A stretch of DNA of 64,000 bases, from contig JAEMBT020000002.1 in assembly GCA_018873245.2 (NCBI GenBank), forward strand, positions 12,584,001 through 12,648,000. The letters are read 5' to 3'. Origin of the DNA: Archegozetes longisetosus (taxonomy: Eukaryota; Arthropoda; Arachnida; Sarcoptiformes; Trhypochthoniidae). The notes below the pieces were generated by a model, which had not been told where the DNA came from, ran no database searches, and saw nothing but the letters and a program-made list of their open reading frames with translations. Within the stretch, counting starts at the first letter, position 1, and each line of letters opens with the position of its first letter. Shown here piece by piece: positions 25,801-39,391 of this stretch. Both the position numbers and the translations under genes were made by a program.

Positions 25801-28800
25801 CACTACAGCTCAAAAATAAAACTTTAATCCGAACTGATTCTGATTTAAACATTGAAAACTGTAACATAATATTGTTGAAACTGATTCAGAAAAAAAACGC
25901 TCGTGAACTAAATTCCATGAGATCGGATTTGAAATCGACATAATCCTCTTGAAAGTTTGCATCCCTGTTAAATCCAGTTGAGAGTTTTGTTCTTCAAGAG
26001 ATTTATTTGAGCGCAATGTATTCCGTTTCTTCTCTTTTGTCTGTTGTATTACTCTAATCGTGCATATGATGCCTTTTTAATTGAAAACGATAATTGAATT
26101 TGCGAACTGTGTGCCAGAAATTGGAGCTTTACATATGAGTATCGCATACACATAAGAAATACACATAATATAATAGAAATCCATATTGATCTCAATGCTA
26201 AGGGTATAGAAGAAAATAGAAAAAAATCTTGTATTACACAATCTCGCAGTGATATTATCAGATCAAATTTCTATTATAATGCTAGATATCAAAGTTTTTA
26301 TTACGATTGGATTACTATTTCAATCAGCATTCGAAACAAATTGATACAAAACCAAATTTATTTCGATTGAGTTTACCTAAATCTGCTACTTATTGGCTAA
26401 CTATCTACAAGTACAGCAATCAGTTTGTAGAGGAATCTTATAATTCTTAAGATTCAAGAGGAGCTTAAATTACATTTATTAGATCTGTATTGAAAATATA
26501 AGACAATAGTTGATGAACATTTGTGGCCAAATTTATTATAACACAAAATTATATCGATTTAACCAATTCTGAAAGTTTAGTTACTGACAAATGAGTCAGG
26601 ACTGAAGTATTGGCATCACATTAATAATAAAGCTCAATGTGCTCGACTATGTTGTTGTACTCACATTCATAGCATTGATTTGTTCAGCCAAGTTATTGTA
26701 CATTTCAATTTTGAAAGAACTATCGAAAGGTAATTGCAATTAAGCCAATCTGATAATCTCTTGGGAAATTTGCTTAACTTATTTACTATAATTTTAACAC
26801 TAGTCTTGTAATTTTTATGCTAAAAAGGGTGAATAGAGGTTGAGTGGTGTGTAGTAATGGGAATTCATAATAAGGCAATTAAAGGCTAGTGTTAAATTGG
26901 CTTTTTGTTCAAAGTGTTGAGAACTAGTTTTCAGATTTCTCTAAAGTTCCAACTGTTTTACTATTTTTCATTAATTCAGATTCATTGACACACCTCTTCT
27001 ATTTGTTTGACTTACTTCCACTTTTATCACGTTTATATCAATTTGAAAGCTACCAAATACATTTTTGATTCCACTAATACCCAATTCAAACAAAACAAAG
27101 CCAGTTTTATCAACTTTTTTTTATAATCATCATTATATAGTCTGTGCACCATTTTTTGTGTAAATCCAATCTTAAAATAGATTTTCTGTTTATAATTTTA
27201 TATTTTAATACATAAAATATCGGAAATGCAGTTTTGAAATTGCTTTAACTGAGTTATCCATCAGAACTAGAGAATTATAGTACAGCAAAGTATAGCGCTC
27301 TGAACAACGATTTCAGAAATAGTTAGTTCACCTCAAAATCAATTACAAAAGTTGTGTGCAGAACAAGAACTATAATGAAGAGTTTAATAGAAGACACGCT
27401 CTCAAGCATTAAAATGAAAGCGGAAACAGCAATTGGAATGTGAAATACAAAATGAGGCAAAAGGAGAATTGATGGAGAATAAAGATGTAGGTATTGATAG
27501 AGTGGATGCTAGACTCAACTCTGCCATAAATACACTAATAATGTGTACAACTGTAATATGCAATCACTAATAAAAATTTATAGAAAAAGTTTTCCACCTG
27601 AAAATCATTTGAAACTCGCCAACCGTTACAAATACTACTGTAGTTTTATAATGTGTATAAAAAGTCTCAGCCATGCAATATCACACAATAGGAGATCCTA
27701 AAATGGATGAATTGCGAGATGAAGATAAATGAACATCAGTGTCATTGCAGCGATTGTAGCGAATCGGCAGGATATAAATAGTGTATCACATTCATTGGCA
27801 TAGGCTTAATATTGTGAAAGTTATGTATTACGACCATTGCGTTGGTGTCATAAACAAGAAGCGATCACCGGCTCTCACGGATGACAGATGCGCGATCACT
27901 GCCTATGGAAAGTTGGGCTCATACAAAATTCATCAGAATATAAATTCCACTTTACAGGGGGTCTCTATGTGTTTAAAACGGCAATGGATTTAAAACAAAT
28001 AGTTTGAAACTGTTTGTTTGATAGTCCACGCTGTGATTTGTGTGGGTCATCATCTAATAACTTGAATCGATTCGAGCTTTAGATTAGATTGGTTTTTAAC
28101 AATTATCACCTATAATAATAATGTATCATATTTAACTGCTTCTAGCCCACGATTTTTCGTATTCCACAAATTTCTATTTATTTATCTTTCTGTTGGCATT
28201 TTATTACTTTTATTGTGAGAGTGTTGTACCTCGATCTTTTCATACGACTGTTCACATCCGTGTGCTTTCGGTTCGCCAATTTTATGCATAACAATCGACG
28301 GGAGGCAAGACATTGAAATAGTGAATTCAAATTTATTAACGCAATTAGCATTTAGGGTAACATAAGAGTGTTCACAAGCCTTAGATATTTGGTCTCTCAA
28401 TTTAAAGAAGATTACATGTGTTTCTACTCACTATTTAAATTTGATTTCTAAAAGCCACGAGCTAAATATGAAACTTATTTTATGTGGTTGTTTCCAATTT
28501 TTATTCTTTTTAATTTCTGGCAATCTCAGTCTTCCGTCCTTTCGAACTAACGTTCAATTAGTCTATCGTCATATGAAGTACTCTAACTATTCATTGATTA
28601 TATGAGAGCATAAAATAAATCCTTTTGACTATTATGCGACAAATTATTACGAGCAATAAGTTATTATGCCTTAAAGTTTAATATCTGGTAGCCTTTCTTG
28701 AATTTTTATTTGCGACCACTTTTTTAAACAACTTTTTTGCGCCGACACATCAATTTATAGCTGGCGGCAAATCTTCTTTTAGTTCTCCTCTTTCACGTGG

Positions 28801-31800
28801 TAACCATTGCGGTTCAGCTTCTTATTCGAGAAATGATGCATTTTTGATTTATTGGCATAACATGTGCCACGACACAGAGATAGAGAGATGAGATACATTC
28901 TAGACAAGTAATTCGTATCATGCTTTAACTAATTTTTGTAAACTTTTTTGACAAATTTTCTATCGATTTACAAAATAATCGCACCTATTTTTATAGAATT
29001 TGATACGTTTTATCAAAGTAGAGTTTAGTTATCTTCATTAAGATGTGATAAGTCTTGAACCAAGTCAAATGAAATCTCGCGGTTTTAGGCTAAATATGCC
29101 ATAACTTTATGTATGGTTACATTTAGCACTATATACAAGAGCTATATTATAGAACTAAACATTGGGGACCTTCGAAATCGAATAGTGATATCGGATTGCA
29201 TAAAATTTTGATGCCGAATAAACGGCTGCAAAGTAAATGAGATGAGACTCTGCTTTGAGAATCTATGCTGAAGTAGTTTGAGTTACGGCTGACCAACTTT
29301 AGTGTGCCATTCAACGAATAAGACAAGTTTGAGTGAACTTGTCTCGCATTGGCCGCCAATCCATTGGGAAATATAGTGCATCAATTTGTCTTTCAGCGAA
29401 AAACTTCATGACACACAGTATTAACCGAGTCTCAGACCCAATTGGCTGCAGACAAATATTAACGATATTCCACTTGACAACCCTTTCAGCACCAAAATGT
29501 CATTTTTGTTTTGCCTCAGAAATGATTGCTTTATTATTACATTTTTGTGGCACCGAAAATAACAATTTGAACATTGGATCGAAAGCCGTCGACAACTTTT
29601 AATCACATTGTTCTTCTATCAATAAATGAGTCGAATTGATGCTGTTGTCTCGCACAAATAAATAGATCTCACACTAATGTATCCCCAAATAGCCATAAAT
29701 TTGATACCGGCCTGAAAAGAACGCAAACTTTGTCAATAGTTTGCTCGCGGGAGTCAAACTATATTCCAGTGATACTACGTATCGTTGCATGAATTTCATG
29801 TACGATATATGAGATACAAAAGCTAAAGACAGCGTGTAAGCCAACTGTTAGAACTAATACCCAGTAGGGCCAGTAGTAAGACATAGACTGACCTCCAATG
29901 ACCCTTTGATAGCTTATTCTGTGGTAGCATTTTCTTGACAGCACCAATACATAATATCAAAAGTGTGCACATGAGCCAACACTGCAATTTGAGCACTAGT
30001 TTAGCTCTATTTTAGCCCAATTTAAGCACCACTAAATTATATACTATTAAACCAACTGTAAGCTTACTATAAAAGTGAGGGTTAGGGACTTCAAAATTGG
30101 AGGGTTTGAAAGATGAGCTTAAACAGCAAACACTAGATAGAAATTTAAATGTTTCATAGCTAATAGTGATTGGTTTAATGTTAGCTTTGTATTTGCTCAA
30201 ACTTCAACTCCAAGCTTTACTCATTCAGTCAGAGTTAATCAGATGACACGTCAAGTCTAATAACTTTTTGTTGTGCAGGAATGCCTTAAATACGAATCAA
30301 AACTATGAATATTGAGCTGAAAAGTACTACTATTTGTAAAGTGCCTTTTTGTGCCTTTATTTCAACGCCTGACAATACGGATAATAGAGCACTGAATTGT
30401 AATTTTGGTCATTTATAACATAAAAAATAAGTTATGATAGCGATAGTTAATCATTTGATTTGATGTAAGCAAAACTTTGGCGCAACACATAAGCGCATAC
30501 TTTTCGTTTTGATTGTCGGTCTGGTGAGGCCCTAAAGGTCTAGGAAACGGGCGTATCACCAGTTTGACTGTGATAAATAGCGCTTATTTGACGGCAAACG
30601 CAGATCAACAACAAGAAGAAGAACTAAGTTAGAGGAAGGCAGAAGACGGCAGATATTATTCTAAGCTTTATGTATATATATCTTATAGATTGTAGAGAGA
30701 GGTTCTCTCTATCTGTTGGTTTCTCCCTCTTTCTCTACTCTTCTGTTTTCCCTCTTTCAGTTCACTCATAAGACTTATCGTAGAAGTAAAGTTATGTTAG
30801 CTGGACGTGAGTCGTTTTGCGTCATAAATATCCTCTGACACCCCATTTTGAGTCTGACAGGCCAATGGTGCAGAGAGAAAATTGGCTCAACTAAAACTGA
30901 GGCTAACGCGAACTAATGTTAAGGCCCCCGAACTGCCACTCGAGAAAAAAGTTTTTCAAAGCTGACTGTTCAGTGCGAGCATTTTTTGTGACAATGCGCT
31001 TCATTGAGTTTTGCACATCTCCTCCTTCTCCATATTTTCGCATAAACTGATAGTGACACCAGATATACTTATTTTCACTTATTTAAGCGTAAATATGATT
31101 AGACTTACTCTCGTGCTTAACTTACTTCTCATTCTAATGATTAGTTTATCTCTTTTATAACGTATAAATATCTTATACTTTAGACTTGACTCGCATTTTC
31201 ATTCTGTTCTCAACTTATTCTCTTTTGTTTGTTTCGCTATTTTACTGCTTCTGTTGTTATGTAGAAATTGGGTTTTATCCTGTTTTTGTTCTATAATAAA
31301 GTTTTGCTTATTTCAATGCAAACCTCACTGGACCGCACCAAAAAAAACCAAAAAATATTGGCCTTTTCTTCATTCTCCACGATATAAGCTCTGATATGAT
31401 TTTGTATAACACGGAGTTCGCAAATCTGGCCTCGTTATGATCCCTCGGGAGTCCACACCAAACTGCATATAAATAACTTTATTATAGCTTGAGCCGTTGC
31501 CTTTCGTCTTGAGATGTGAGCTCTTCATTTTGCCTAACGCTTCGTTGCAGAACTGCATCTCATCGAGTCTTATCTTTTCTCTTCATTCTTATTGCAACGA
31601 ATGGATGTGACTCATCAATATGATGCTTGCGGTCAACAATTTATTGTCTTGATCATCAGTTTCAATTGATCCAAAGCTTAAGGCATCGAATTTGATCTAC
31701 TGATAACTCACTAAGCCTTTGCCAACTACTGTATAAAACATTATTTTCAATAAAACTGTTTTATTATTTGCAGCGCTCACAACATTCACAACAAGTTATG

Positions 31801-32500
31801 TCTGAAAAACTTAAACTCATTAGTCACTCACTAATTAAGTCAAATATTAAGAGACAGAGCACTTCATTTATTTGATTTGCCTATTGATTGATAATACAAT
31901 TATATCTGGAGTCATTTAAAGATTGTTAGCCAACTGCTGATATTCATTTAAGTGTATGGCCAGATTTATATACCTAACAGTTGATTAGAGAGCAACCATT
32001 CTTTCAATTGTTTCAGTCATTTCTCTTTCAAACTGACTCCTCGCGAGCTCTTATTCTAAATTGTAACGCTTTTGGTAACACTTTTTCATCTGCCACTGCA
32101 ATGCTTCTGTCATTTATTACAATGTCATCTATTCTGACGGTTGTCATTAGTTATTAACTCACATTAAATCAGATGAGAACTGATTCAACATGTAGTTTCA
32201 TGTATAGTATGGGTACTTTGCTTAAGTACTTTAACAAAGTTATTGCTATCTGTTATGATTAAGTCATAACATTTCGTACAATATATGGTCGTATATTTGA
32301 AAAATTCACACCTTAATTAACCACACAAAGTCTGGATACATATTAATTTTATTTTCTGGTTACTATCATAATAAGTACTGAATAATTTGCCAGTTAAGAG
32401 AGTGAACACTATCTCATAATCATATTAATAATACGATACGCCAATAATAAATGCAATGTAATTATTTGATTGAACGTTCATTTTTCTGTCAGCACGTTTA

Positions 32501-32526
32501 TTTTGATTTTGATTTTGATTTTTTGA
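32501..32526. repeat. (TTTTGA)n short tandem repeat
   Basis: Three to four copies of TTTTGA/TTTGAT in the Lim1 upstream desert, with an impure last copy. Confidence 0.8.
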
Positions 32527-33247
32527 TAAAGTAAAAAATACTTTGAATGAGTGCGTTTGGGACTTTGAGGCTGTTTAGCTTTGAGTGTGACATTGATCCA
32601 CGCCATATTATCTTCACTCGAACGAACATAATTATTACTTAATCACAGTTTACTTAATCTGGACTGAAAACAAGGAAGAAAATCAGATGTGAGATATCAT
32701 AGAAATTTCTCATGACTTTTAGCGAAACCATCCGGTATTAGCCTTGAATACCATAAAGAAAATGACAATAATACTAACTTAAGATTTAATGATAGTATAA
32801 TTGAAAGTAAAGAGAATCCCATTGTCTTACTAGCAGTGTATGAAATTGTTTGATAAGTGGCGTACTGTATACGTACGTGTGTGTCAAAACTTAATTAGTT
32901 ATAATAATAGAGACAGCTTTCCCGATAGCCTTGTCCAAACCAGCTTTTATTTATCATAAGAAATTAAACCGGATTCAACTTAATTCACTTCTTCTATGTA
33001 TCGTTAGCTAAGTAATTAATGTTTGCAATTAAGTTAAAATTAGTATTCAATTTAATTTCTTCTCTTCATCATATATTTTTTTAAACATCTCCAATCATAA
33101 CAAACTTGGCTCAACCTTTTCAAAATCAGACTCATTCGAGTTAGTTTACCAAAAATATGAATATCGAGTGGATGGCTCATCGAATTAGTTGTGGGACCGT
33201 AGAGAAGCAATCACCATTTTTATCATAGTTGCGAAACAATTTGTGTT

Positions 33248-33273
33248 TTAATCGTTACTTTTAATCGTTACTT
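33248..33273. repeat. 13-bp unit duplicated in tandem
   Basis: Two perfect adjacent copies of TTAATCGTTACTT. TAAT cores resemble homeodomain sites, but this is a common motif in AT-rich DNA. Confidence 0.8.
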
Positions 33274-34000
33274 CAGTTTTTCTTGAGTCAAAGTGAAGTA
33301 GATATTGAACAACTATGATTTACCGTAAATTACTAAGAGTCTCAATTGACGACTTACACTTCAATAGTAACTTAAGACTAATTAGCTTGAAAATCAATTT
33401 AAAAATTGAAGACTAGTTAAATCCACAAATAGAAGTGAGAAAATTGAGGATTTTATTTTGTATTGAGTGGAAAAGAGCCTAATCTTGTATTGTTACAGTA
33501 CGTTTGTATGAATGTTACTAAAAGTTTATGATAAATGCCAGTCAATCGATAGAGTTCGGCAGTCAATCACAATTAAGTTGAATAAACCAATCATTTTTGA
33601 GTTTAAAGTTTTTCAGAACAAAATTGTGTTCAGAACTGGATTTCTGATGAGTTTATGTATCGATTATAATACGGTTCACTAGAAACCTGACTCATTCTCA
33701 TATTTGTATCCGTTTTAAAAATGATTTGATTTAATAAATGAAAAGAAGACGTTTTCGGTACAGAATATATAATGCAATACTTAATAGAAGTGATCACGAA
33801 ATAAGTCAATCGAATAAAGAGACAATTCATTAATGATTAATGTTACGAACCCTAACTTACAATCAATTTGTATTGAAGTCACATTAACCCTAAGCTTACT
33901 CAATGTTTTCAGACTTATGGGTAGTTTAGTGCCATCTATTATATCTCAATCGAAACATTTGTTTGAAAGATTCTTTACAATCTGTTCATCTGTATTTTCG

Positions 34001-34447
34001 TACTGAATTAGGGTGACCAAGTCAAAAACTGTTAAATGCGGGACAACAATTTTTGGCCCCCTTATAAAATTTTAAAAAAATTTAATCTGATTTAAGTTAC
34101 AAATTATAGTTTGAAATAACAACTATTTGAAATATAAACTAAAGATTTGATTGAGAACTGCACCTTGTAAGAGTCACACACGATGGGAATGAAAACAAGG
34201 CATCAGATAGCGGATTAAAACACTTTTTATGTAAAGACTTCCACATATTTTAAGATAAGAAACGTGTTGGCAACAAAATCGCATTATTTGCGTTACATAA
34301 AAACATACAGTGGAAATTTGTTTAGATAAATCTTAAAATGTATGATATTTTCCGTCCCGCAGAAAGTGCAAATTGTATGCGGGACACAACTCTTAAATGT
34401 GGGACAATCCCGCACAATACGGGACACTTGGTCACCCTATACTGAAT
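34001..34447. mobile_element. Non-autonomous hAT-type DNA transposon (431 bp) with 8-bp target duplication
   Basis: The element spans 34009-34439 and begins and ends with the perfect 14-bp inverted repeat TAGGGTGACCAAGT. It is flanked by identical 8-bp copies of TACTGAAT at 34001-34008 and 34440-34447. An 8-bp duplication and termini fitting the YARNG pattern are hallmarks of the hAT superfamily. Subterminal GCGGGAC-type motifs recur near both ends, as expected for transposase binding sites. There is no coding capacity, so movement would need a transposase made elsewhere. The perfect duplication argues for a fairly recent insertion. It lies about 370 bp upstream of the putative PM20D2 TATA box. 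Confidence 0.93.
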
Positions 34448-34806
34448 AGATCTATGAAACGACAATTATAATAATTATAATCGAAATGCAGTCATTTAAA
34501 GTGGATCATAGCTACACTATCAAAATGTAAAACTACGCTATAGGAATGCATTGTTCAAAGTTGACGAGCGGTAGCGTTGCAAACAAAATAAATTGTGTAT
34601 GGGCTCCAATACAAAGTTTTAGTCCAACTACTCTTTTATGACACTGAAGATTTACCCCACAACTGCCTGAATATTGTTTAGGCACGAGCTCACAATTTTA
34701 GCTGAGGCCTAGTTAGGCTTCGAATTGTGTTGAACTCCCCTATTTTTATGCCTAAGATAAGTGGTTTGATGGAAGGCACGCGACCGCACGTATGCAAGAC
34801 TTAACT

Positions 34807-34831
34807 TATAAAGGAACTAGCTTGTTGGTCA
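34807..34831 (+). promoter_or_regulatory. Putative TATA core promoter of the M20 dipeptidase gene
   Basis: TATAAAGG at 34807-34814 is followed by GGTCAGATC with a possible initiator A at 34831, then a leader of about 110 bp to the ATG at 34941. The TATA-to-initiator spacing (24 bp) is shorter than the usual 30 or so, so the exact start is uncertain. Confidence 0.4.
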
Positions 34832-34940
34832 GATCACGCTAAACAATATAAGGAGCAGTTGGCAACTGAAACCAATTTAAATTTAGTTAAAACTCTTTAA
34901 AAGTAATTCATTGAACAGTAAACTTGAATATTTTAAAGTA

Positions 34941-36392
34941 ATGGATCAACAGAAAAGCACTGATGAGAATAAGCCATCGAGCTTTTCATCAGTTTCTTCT
35001 TCGAGTTCGCAGTCATCATTCAACTCAGAGAAAAACGATGTTCAGCAATACTATAACCGTAATGTATGGCACGTGACGACCACTGCCGCAAAAGCAAAGA
35101 TTGAATCACGAGCTAAACAGTTGTCGAAAATAAGTAGTGAAATCTTTACAAATGCTGATACATCACACGACGAAAAAGAGGCGCATAAGTACTTGTGTGA
35201 CATTCTGAGAAAAGTTGGATGTGATGTACATTCATCTTATATTCATCCGACAGCTTTCAAGGCAGCTTTTCAAAGCGGATCCAAATCAGCAAATGAAGCC
35301 TTGGACGCACCGACAGTTGGACTGATCTGTCAATATGATGCTGTTCCAGGATATGGACATTCTTGTGGTCATAATTTGTCCACTGAGGCAACAATTGGAG
35401 CACTGATTGGAATTCAAGCGGCCATGAAATCTGACACTAGACTTGTTGGCAAATTAGTAATATTTGGCACTCCGGCCACTGAAGAGAACGGCGGAAAAAT
35501 AAAAATGATGAAAGAAGGAGTATTTGATGGAATCGATATCATTATAGCAGTCCATCCGTCGACTTATGACTGTTTGTTTCCAAGATTTTATGCTTCGCAA
35601 AAAGTATCAAAAGTTTTTCAGTTCAATCTCTACAACAGAATCTATAATTTGTTCATTACAAACTGTTGTCTATTTGAACAAAATTAGGTTAAAGTCATAT
35701 TTCAAGGAATGGGACGTCATATTGATTGTCTTAGTACACTTGACGGGCACAATGCAATAGATGCCGCGATCTTATGTTATGTGAACGCAATGGCGCTTTC
35801 AAATCAAGTTCAACCTCGGTGTCGCATACATTGTATCATTAAAAGAGGTGGTGATATCGACTACTTAGTTCCTAATGAATCAGAATTAATCTTTTGTATT
35901 CGTGCCCCTAACTTACAAGATTTGGACTTTATTAACAAACGACTTGTTGATTGTGGTGAAGCTGCAGCTCAGGCCACTCAAACTAAAGTCGACTTTGAAT
36001 TCCCTGAAAATGAATTATATTCATATCTCATCCACAATAAAGTTTTGGCCGATGTTTTCAAAGAAGAAGCAAATAAAGTAGGAATTGACTACAGTTCTCA
36101 ACATGAAAGCGATTTAATAATATACAGATCAACAGATTTAGGAAACGTTTCACATAAAGTTCCGCTCATATATCCGAGTTTTTCAATTGGAACCACGGCT
36201 ACTATTCATACTAATGAGTTTACAAATGCTGTTTCCAAGCCCGAGGCCCAATCAAAAACAATTAAAGCCTCAATAGCACTCTCAATGACTATTATTAGAT
36301 ACTTTTTGACTCCATCTCTTCAGAAAGAAATCAAACGACAATTTCAAACAGATAAACAAGAATTGGAAAAAATTGCTAATCAACAAAATTAG
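34941..36392 (+). CDS. PM20D2: Peptidase M20 domain-containing protein 2-like dipeptidase/amidohydrolase
   Basis: Cytosolic metallo-dipeptidase of the PM20D2 family, which clears abnormal dipeptides with a C-terminal basic residue (family knowledge). Exons are 34941-35603 and 35688-36392, separated by an 84-bp GT-AG intron in phase 0; 455 residues, against roughly 436 in human. A Ser-rich N-terminus (about 1-35) precedes the catalytic domain. Metal-site motifs are present: YDAVPGYGHSCGHN (132-145, ligands around C142/H144), TPATEEN (E181, E182), HP (H205), the dimerisation/catalytic GRH (H232), STDLGNVSH, and a terminal IHTNEF (H395). The first methionine in frame is at 34941, just after an A-rich leader. 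AATAAA at 36812 is a possible poly(A) signal. The 3' end converges on the BTB zinc-finger gene 1.1 kb away. All expected catalytic residues appear intact; substrate is inferred from family only. Confidence 0.93.
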
Positions 36393-37501
36393 ATCAAAAT
36401 AATTAAATTTTTATTGTATTTGCAGTCATTTTAAACCAATAATAATTATACTAGATTAGTAGTAAGACAAATATCAGTAATTCGATCATATTATTCTATT
36501 AAACATTTTTTTGTGCAAAAGACTAAACTTTTTATTGTGGTAAGAGACCAGACAACTTTCAAATGTTCATTCAATTCTATCTATCACTTACCTTAATTAA
36601 AAGAACAGTTAAAATAAAAGCATTCAGTTTTTCGAATCTGGTCTCAAACAATTTTTTCTTCAGCAATTCTTCATCTGATACATTTATTTGTTTTAAATTT
36701 CCGGCAATGATTATTCTACTAGATGAAAGGAATTCTATAATATTTTCAAACTTTATAAGTCATTTTTATTGTACTGAGAAATTCAAACTCTGTTAAATTA
36801 ATCCTAAGACCAATAAATATTTTTATAAGACAGTTTTAAAAGTCTAAACAATTGATTAATCAGAACTATATTATGTGCAGAAGAAAACAAATGTAATTAT
36901 TCAACAATTACAGACATGATGAACACTTGTTTCATTGTGATTATGAAAACTTCAGCCACGCTTCCATTGGAAAGTATATGAATTAATGAAGTTCTTCAAC
37001 TCTATTCAGTTGAGAACTTAAAGTAAGATATATAAAAAGATAATATAAGGTTAAGATCAACATTATATAACAGTAATATTTCATTTGAAAAAACAATCTT
37101 TCACTTAATTTGAGTCTTCATTAGCTCATTGAAAGTCATGATTTCGTTTTATTAGCAAAACATGTCTAATGAATCGATGATGAAGATTATTCAAATGAAA
37201 ACCGCTAACAAATAATAGGATCAAATAATAAACTTTTGCATAGCTTATCAATTTCCAGATAAATCTTGAAAATTTCATCATTTATGTATTCGATTCTTAT
37301 TAAATAATCGAATAATCGTCTATAACTTTTTAGATGATCCGGGTTTTGTTCATAATATTCACTTAATTTGATTCGATCAAATCTCTAAACTTGAAATGAT
37401 ATAGAACTAACTCCTTAAGCTAAACCCTGTATCTTTGAATTGAATCAGAAATGCTTTAAAGTTGAGAAGATCAATAGCTATTAAGTAAGTCATATTCACA
37501 T
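36393..37501. other. Convergent intergenic spacer
   Basis: AT-rich sequence between two convergent stop codons. It contains AATAAA on the plus strand at 36812 and its reverse complement (TTTATT) near 37146-37151, plausible poly(A) signals for the two flanking genes. Nothing else was recognised. Confidence 0.5.
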
Positions 37502-39391
37502 TTAAGGTAAGGATTTTCTACTTTTATCGAAATGTCTCATTGGTGTCGGTCTTGAAAAGGGATGGCTTTGATTCAAATGATTGTTTAGACTTGTTTTCCA
37601 TTTGAATTGTTTACTACAGAGTGGACAAATATATCTCTCTTCTGATCCGATGTGAACAGACCTGATGTGGTCGATTATGTTCTGTTTGCTCCTAAAGCTA
37701 TGCATACAATAAGAACAACGATAAACAGGCGGACCGTCCACTTCAATCGATTCGTATTCATATTTAAGTTCAGTTGGAGAAGACTTGAATCTTTCTGCAA
37801 ATTTAGTTGTAGTCAATTCTGGATCCTTTGGGCGCCATTTAATCAATGAACTCGTCGGTAAACTTGAGACTAAAAAATATATAACCAGTTAAACCATTTC
37901 TATAGAGTATCCAAATCTCTCTTCAAGTTTGAACACTAATTGAAAATATGATAATAAATATTGATCTGATTTGTGAATCATGTAAATGTCTGACGTTTCT
38001 GTTATTGAATTTGCGAATGTAATGACGACATACTAAACACACACAAACTTCAGTGTTTATGGTTCTAATATTCTGTATTGGAAAAATTGTCTTATTTTCA
38101 ATCAGTGAGCAATTTTTTAGGACTATTTTTACTCACTTTGGGGCTTAACTTGTGTTTTACTTCGAGTTTGTGAACTGTCTTCTTCTGCGTTATTTGGCTT
38201 AACCGATGATCTATCAGTTTCTTGAGTAGTACTGTCATTGTCTTTAAGTTTAGTATCAGAGGGAGAGTGTGTTTGTTTTCGACTGCGAGTAATTGGAGTG
38301 AGTTGAACCGAAGAATTCATATTTTCTTGAGAAGTTGAGGCAGTTCCGATATCTACACAATCGTCTTTATTCACCAGTGACTTGTGTTCGTCCAAGGAAT
38401 GAACTCGACTTCTGCCACGAGTTAACCGAGGAGAAGGCGGACGCACTTCAATCGAAGTTACCTCATTGTTGTTTTCCATTTCTTTTTGTTGTTCACTTTT
38501 ATCCGAAGTTTGTTTTGTTTCCTGAATTGCCTTTGGAAGTGTGTATTCACTGTATTTAAGTGGAGGTCTTCTGGCTCTCGAATGCCTCCAATTTTCTTTC
38601 AGAGCTTGCTTTTTGTTCACCTGTTTATCACCGATTTCTTCGATTTTTTGCGATTCGTCATTAGATTGTAGCGAATGGCTCTCACTTTCAGACATCTGTT
38701 GAGATTCTTCGATATCTTTGTGCATAGCTTTGAGAGCTATTTGCTGGGACCACGAACGAAGTTTCGACTTGGCCAACTTTTCTGTCAGTTTAGGTTCGCT
38801 ACCATTAAGTTCTTCACTTTCATCGGGTTCTACTCGCTCTTCATTCTCTTCTGGTTTTTTTAATGCAACTTCAGTATCAGAACTCAATTCATTATCTGTT
38901 TTTTGCATTAATTTTCTTCTCTTTCTTCCTTTTCTAACATTCGTTGTGCTATCAGTAGGACTCGAAGTTCTACTTTTGTTTTCGTCTTCAGTTTGAGACA
39001 AGCATTTTTGTGCGTTTGGATCCAACTGAGACAAACCGCTAACTCCCAAAGTCTCTGCACTTTTGACCAGTGACGCCAATTGTGTTTGTGGTATAGTCAC
39101 TTCTCCCCTATACATGAACTCTAACATCGCCTCAAGATCCGAAATTTCGATTCCATTAACAAAAATGATGGGATATTGTGTTTGTCCATCAATTGATGAA
39201 AGTATTTGTTTGAAATACGCCGAACAAGCGGCAAGTATTACGCGATGAGCTTTAATGGTTTGCCCGCCACAACAAATTGAAACATCGCAGAGACTCTCAT
39301 CAGACAGCATCAGTTCAAATGCTTCTGTCATCTTCGCGCTGTGATTGACGCGAAGTAGTTGTAAGTTATTATTAGTTTTATCATCAGCCAT
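37502..39391 (-). CDS. BTB/POZ domain protein with two C2H2 zinc fingers (tramtrack group)
   Basis: Likely nuclear transcription factor. Exons, minus strand: 39391-38137 and 37869-37502. The 267-bp intron has GTGAGT...TTTTTAG borders in phase 1 and makes an Ile codon across the junction; 540 residues. The BTB domain covers about residues 20-121 (LCDVSICC, IKAHRVILAACSAYF, YRGEV, LASLVKSAETLGVSGL), closest in pattern to the tramtrack/lola type that dimerises. A 300-residue Ser/Glu/Lys-rich linker carries basic patches (KGRKRRK, RARRPP, TRGRSR) that could be nuclear localisation or AT-hook-like segments. Two C2H2 fingers follow: C470, C473, H486, H491 and C500, C503, H516, H521. The start is the ATG giving MADDKTNNN. 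Which insect BTB-ZF is the orthologue cannot be told from sequence alone. Confidence 0.9.

Larger units (their letters stand above)
16200..34000. other. Gene desert upstream of Lim1, no gene recognised
   Basis: About 18 kb in which I find no protein family, tRNA or clear mobile element. Open frames are all short (up to about 106 codons), lack family motifs and are not joined by splice signals. Large non-coding flanks are usual for LIM-homeobox genes, so distal enhancers are a reasonable inference, though no individual element can be named. Minor items are the CCTAA run at 19868 and short direct repeats at 32501 and 33248. Confidence 0.5.

Noticed and set aside
38335-38996. Several plus-strand open frames opposite the BTB zinc-finger gene
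   Set aside because: They are antisense shadows of the real exon 1.
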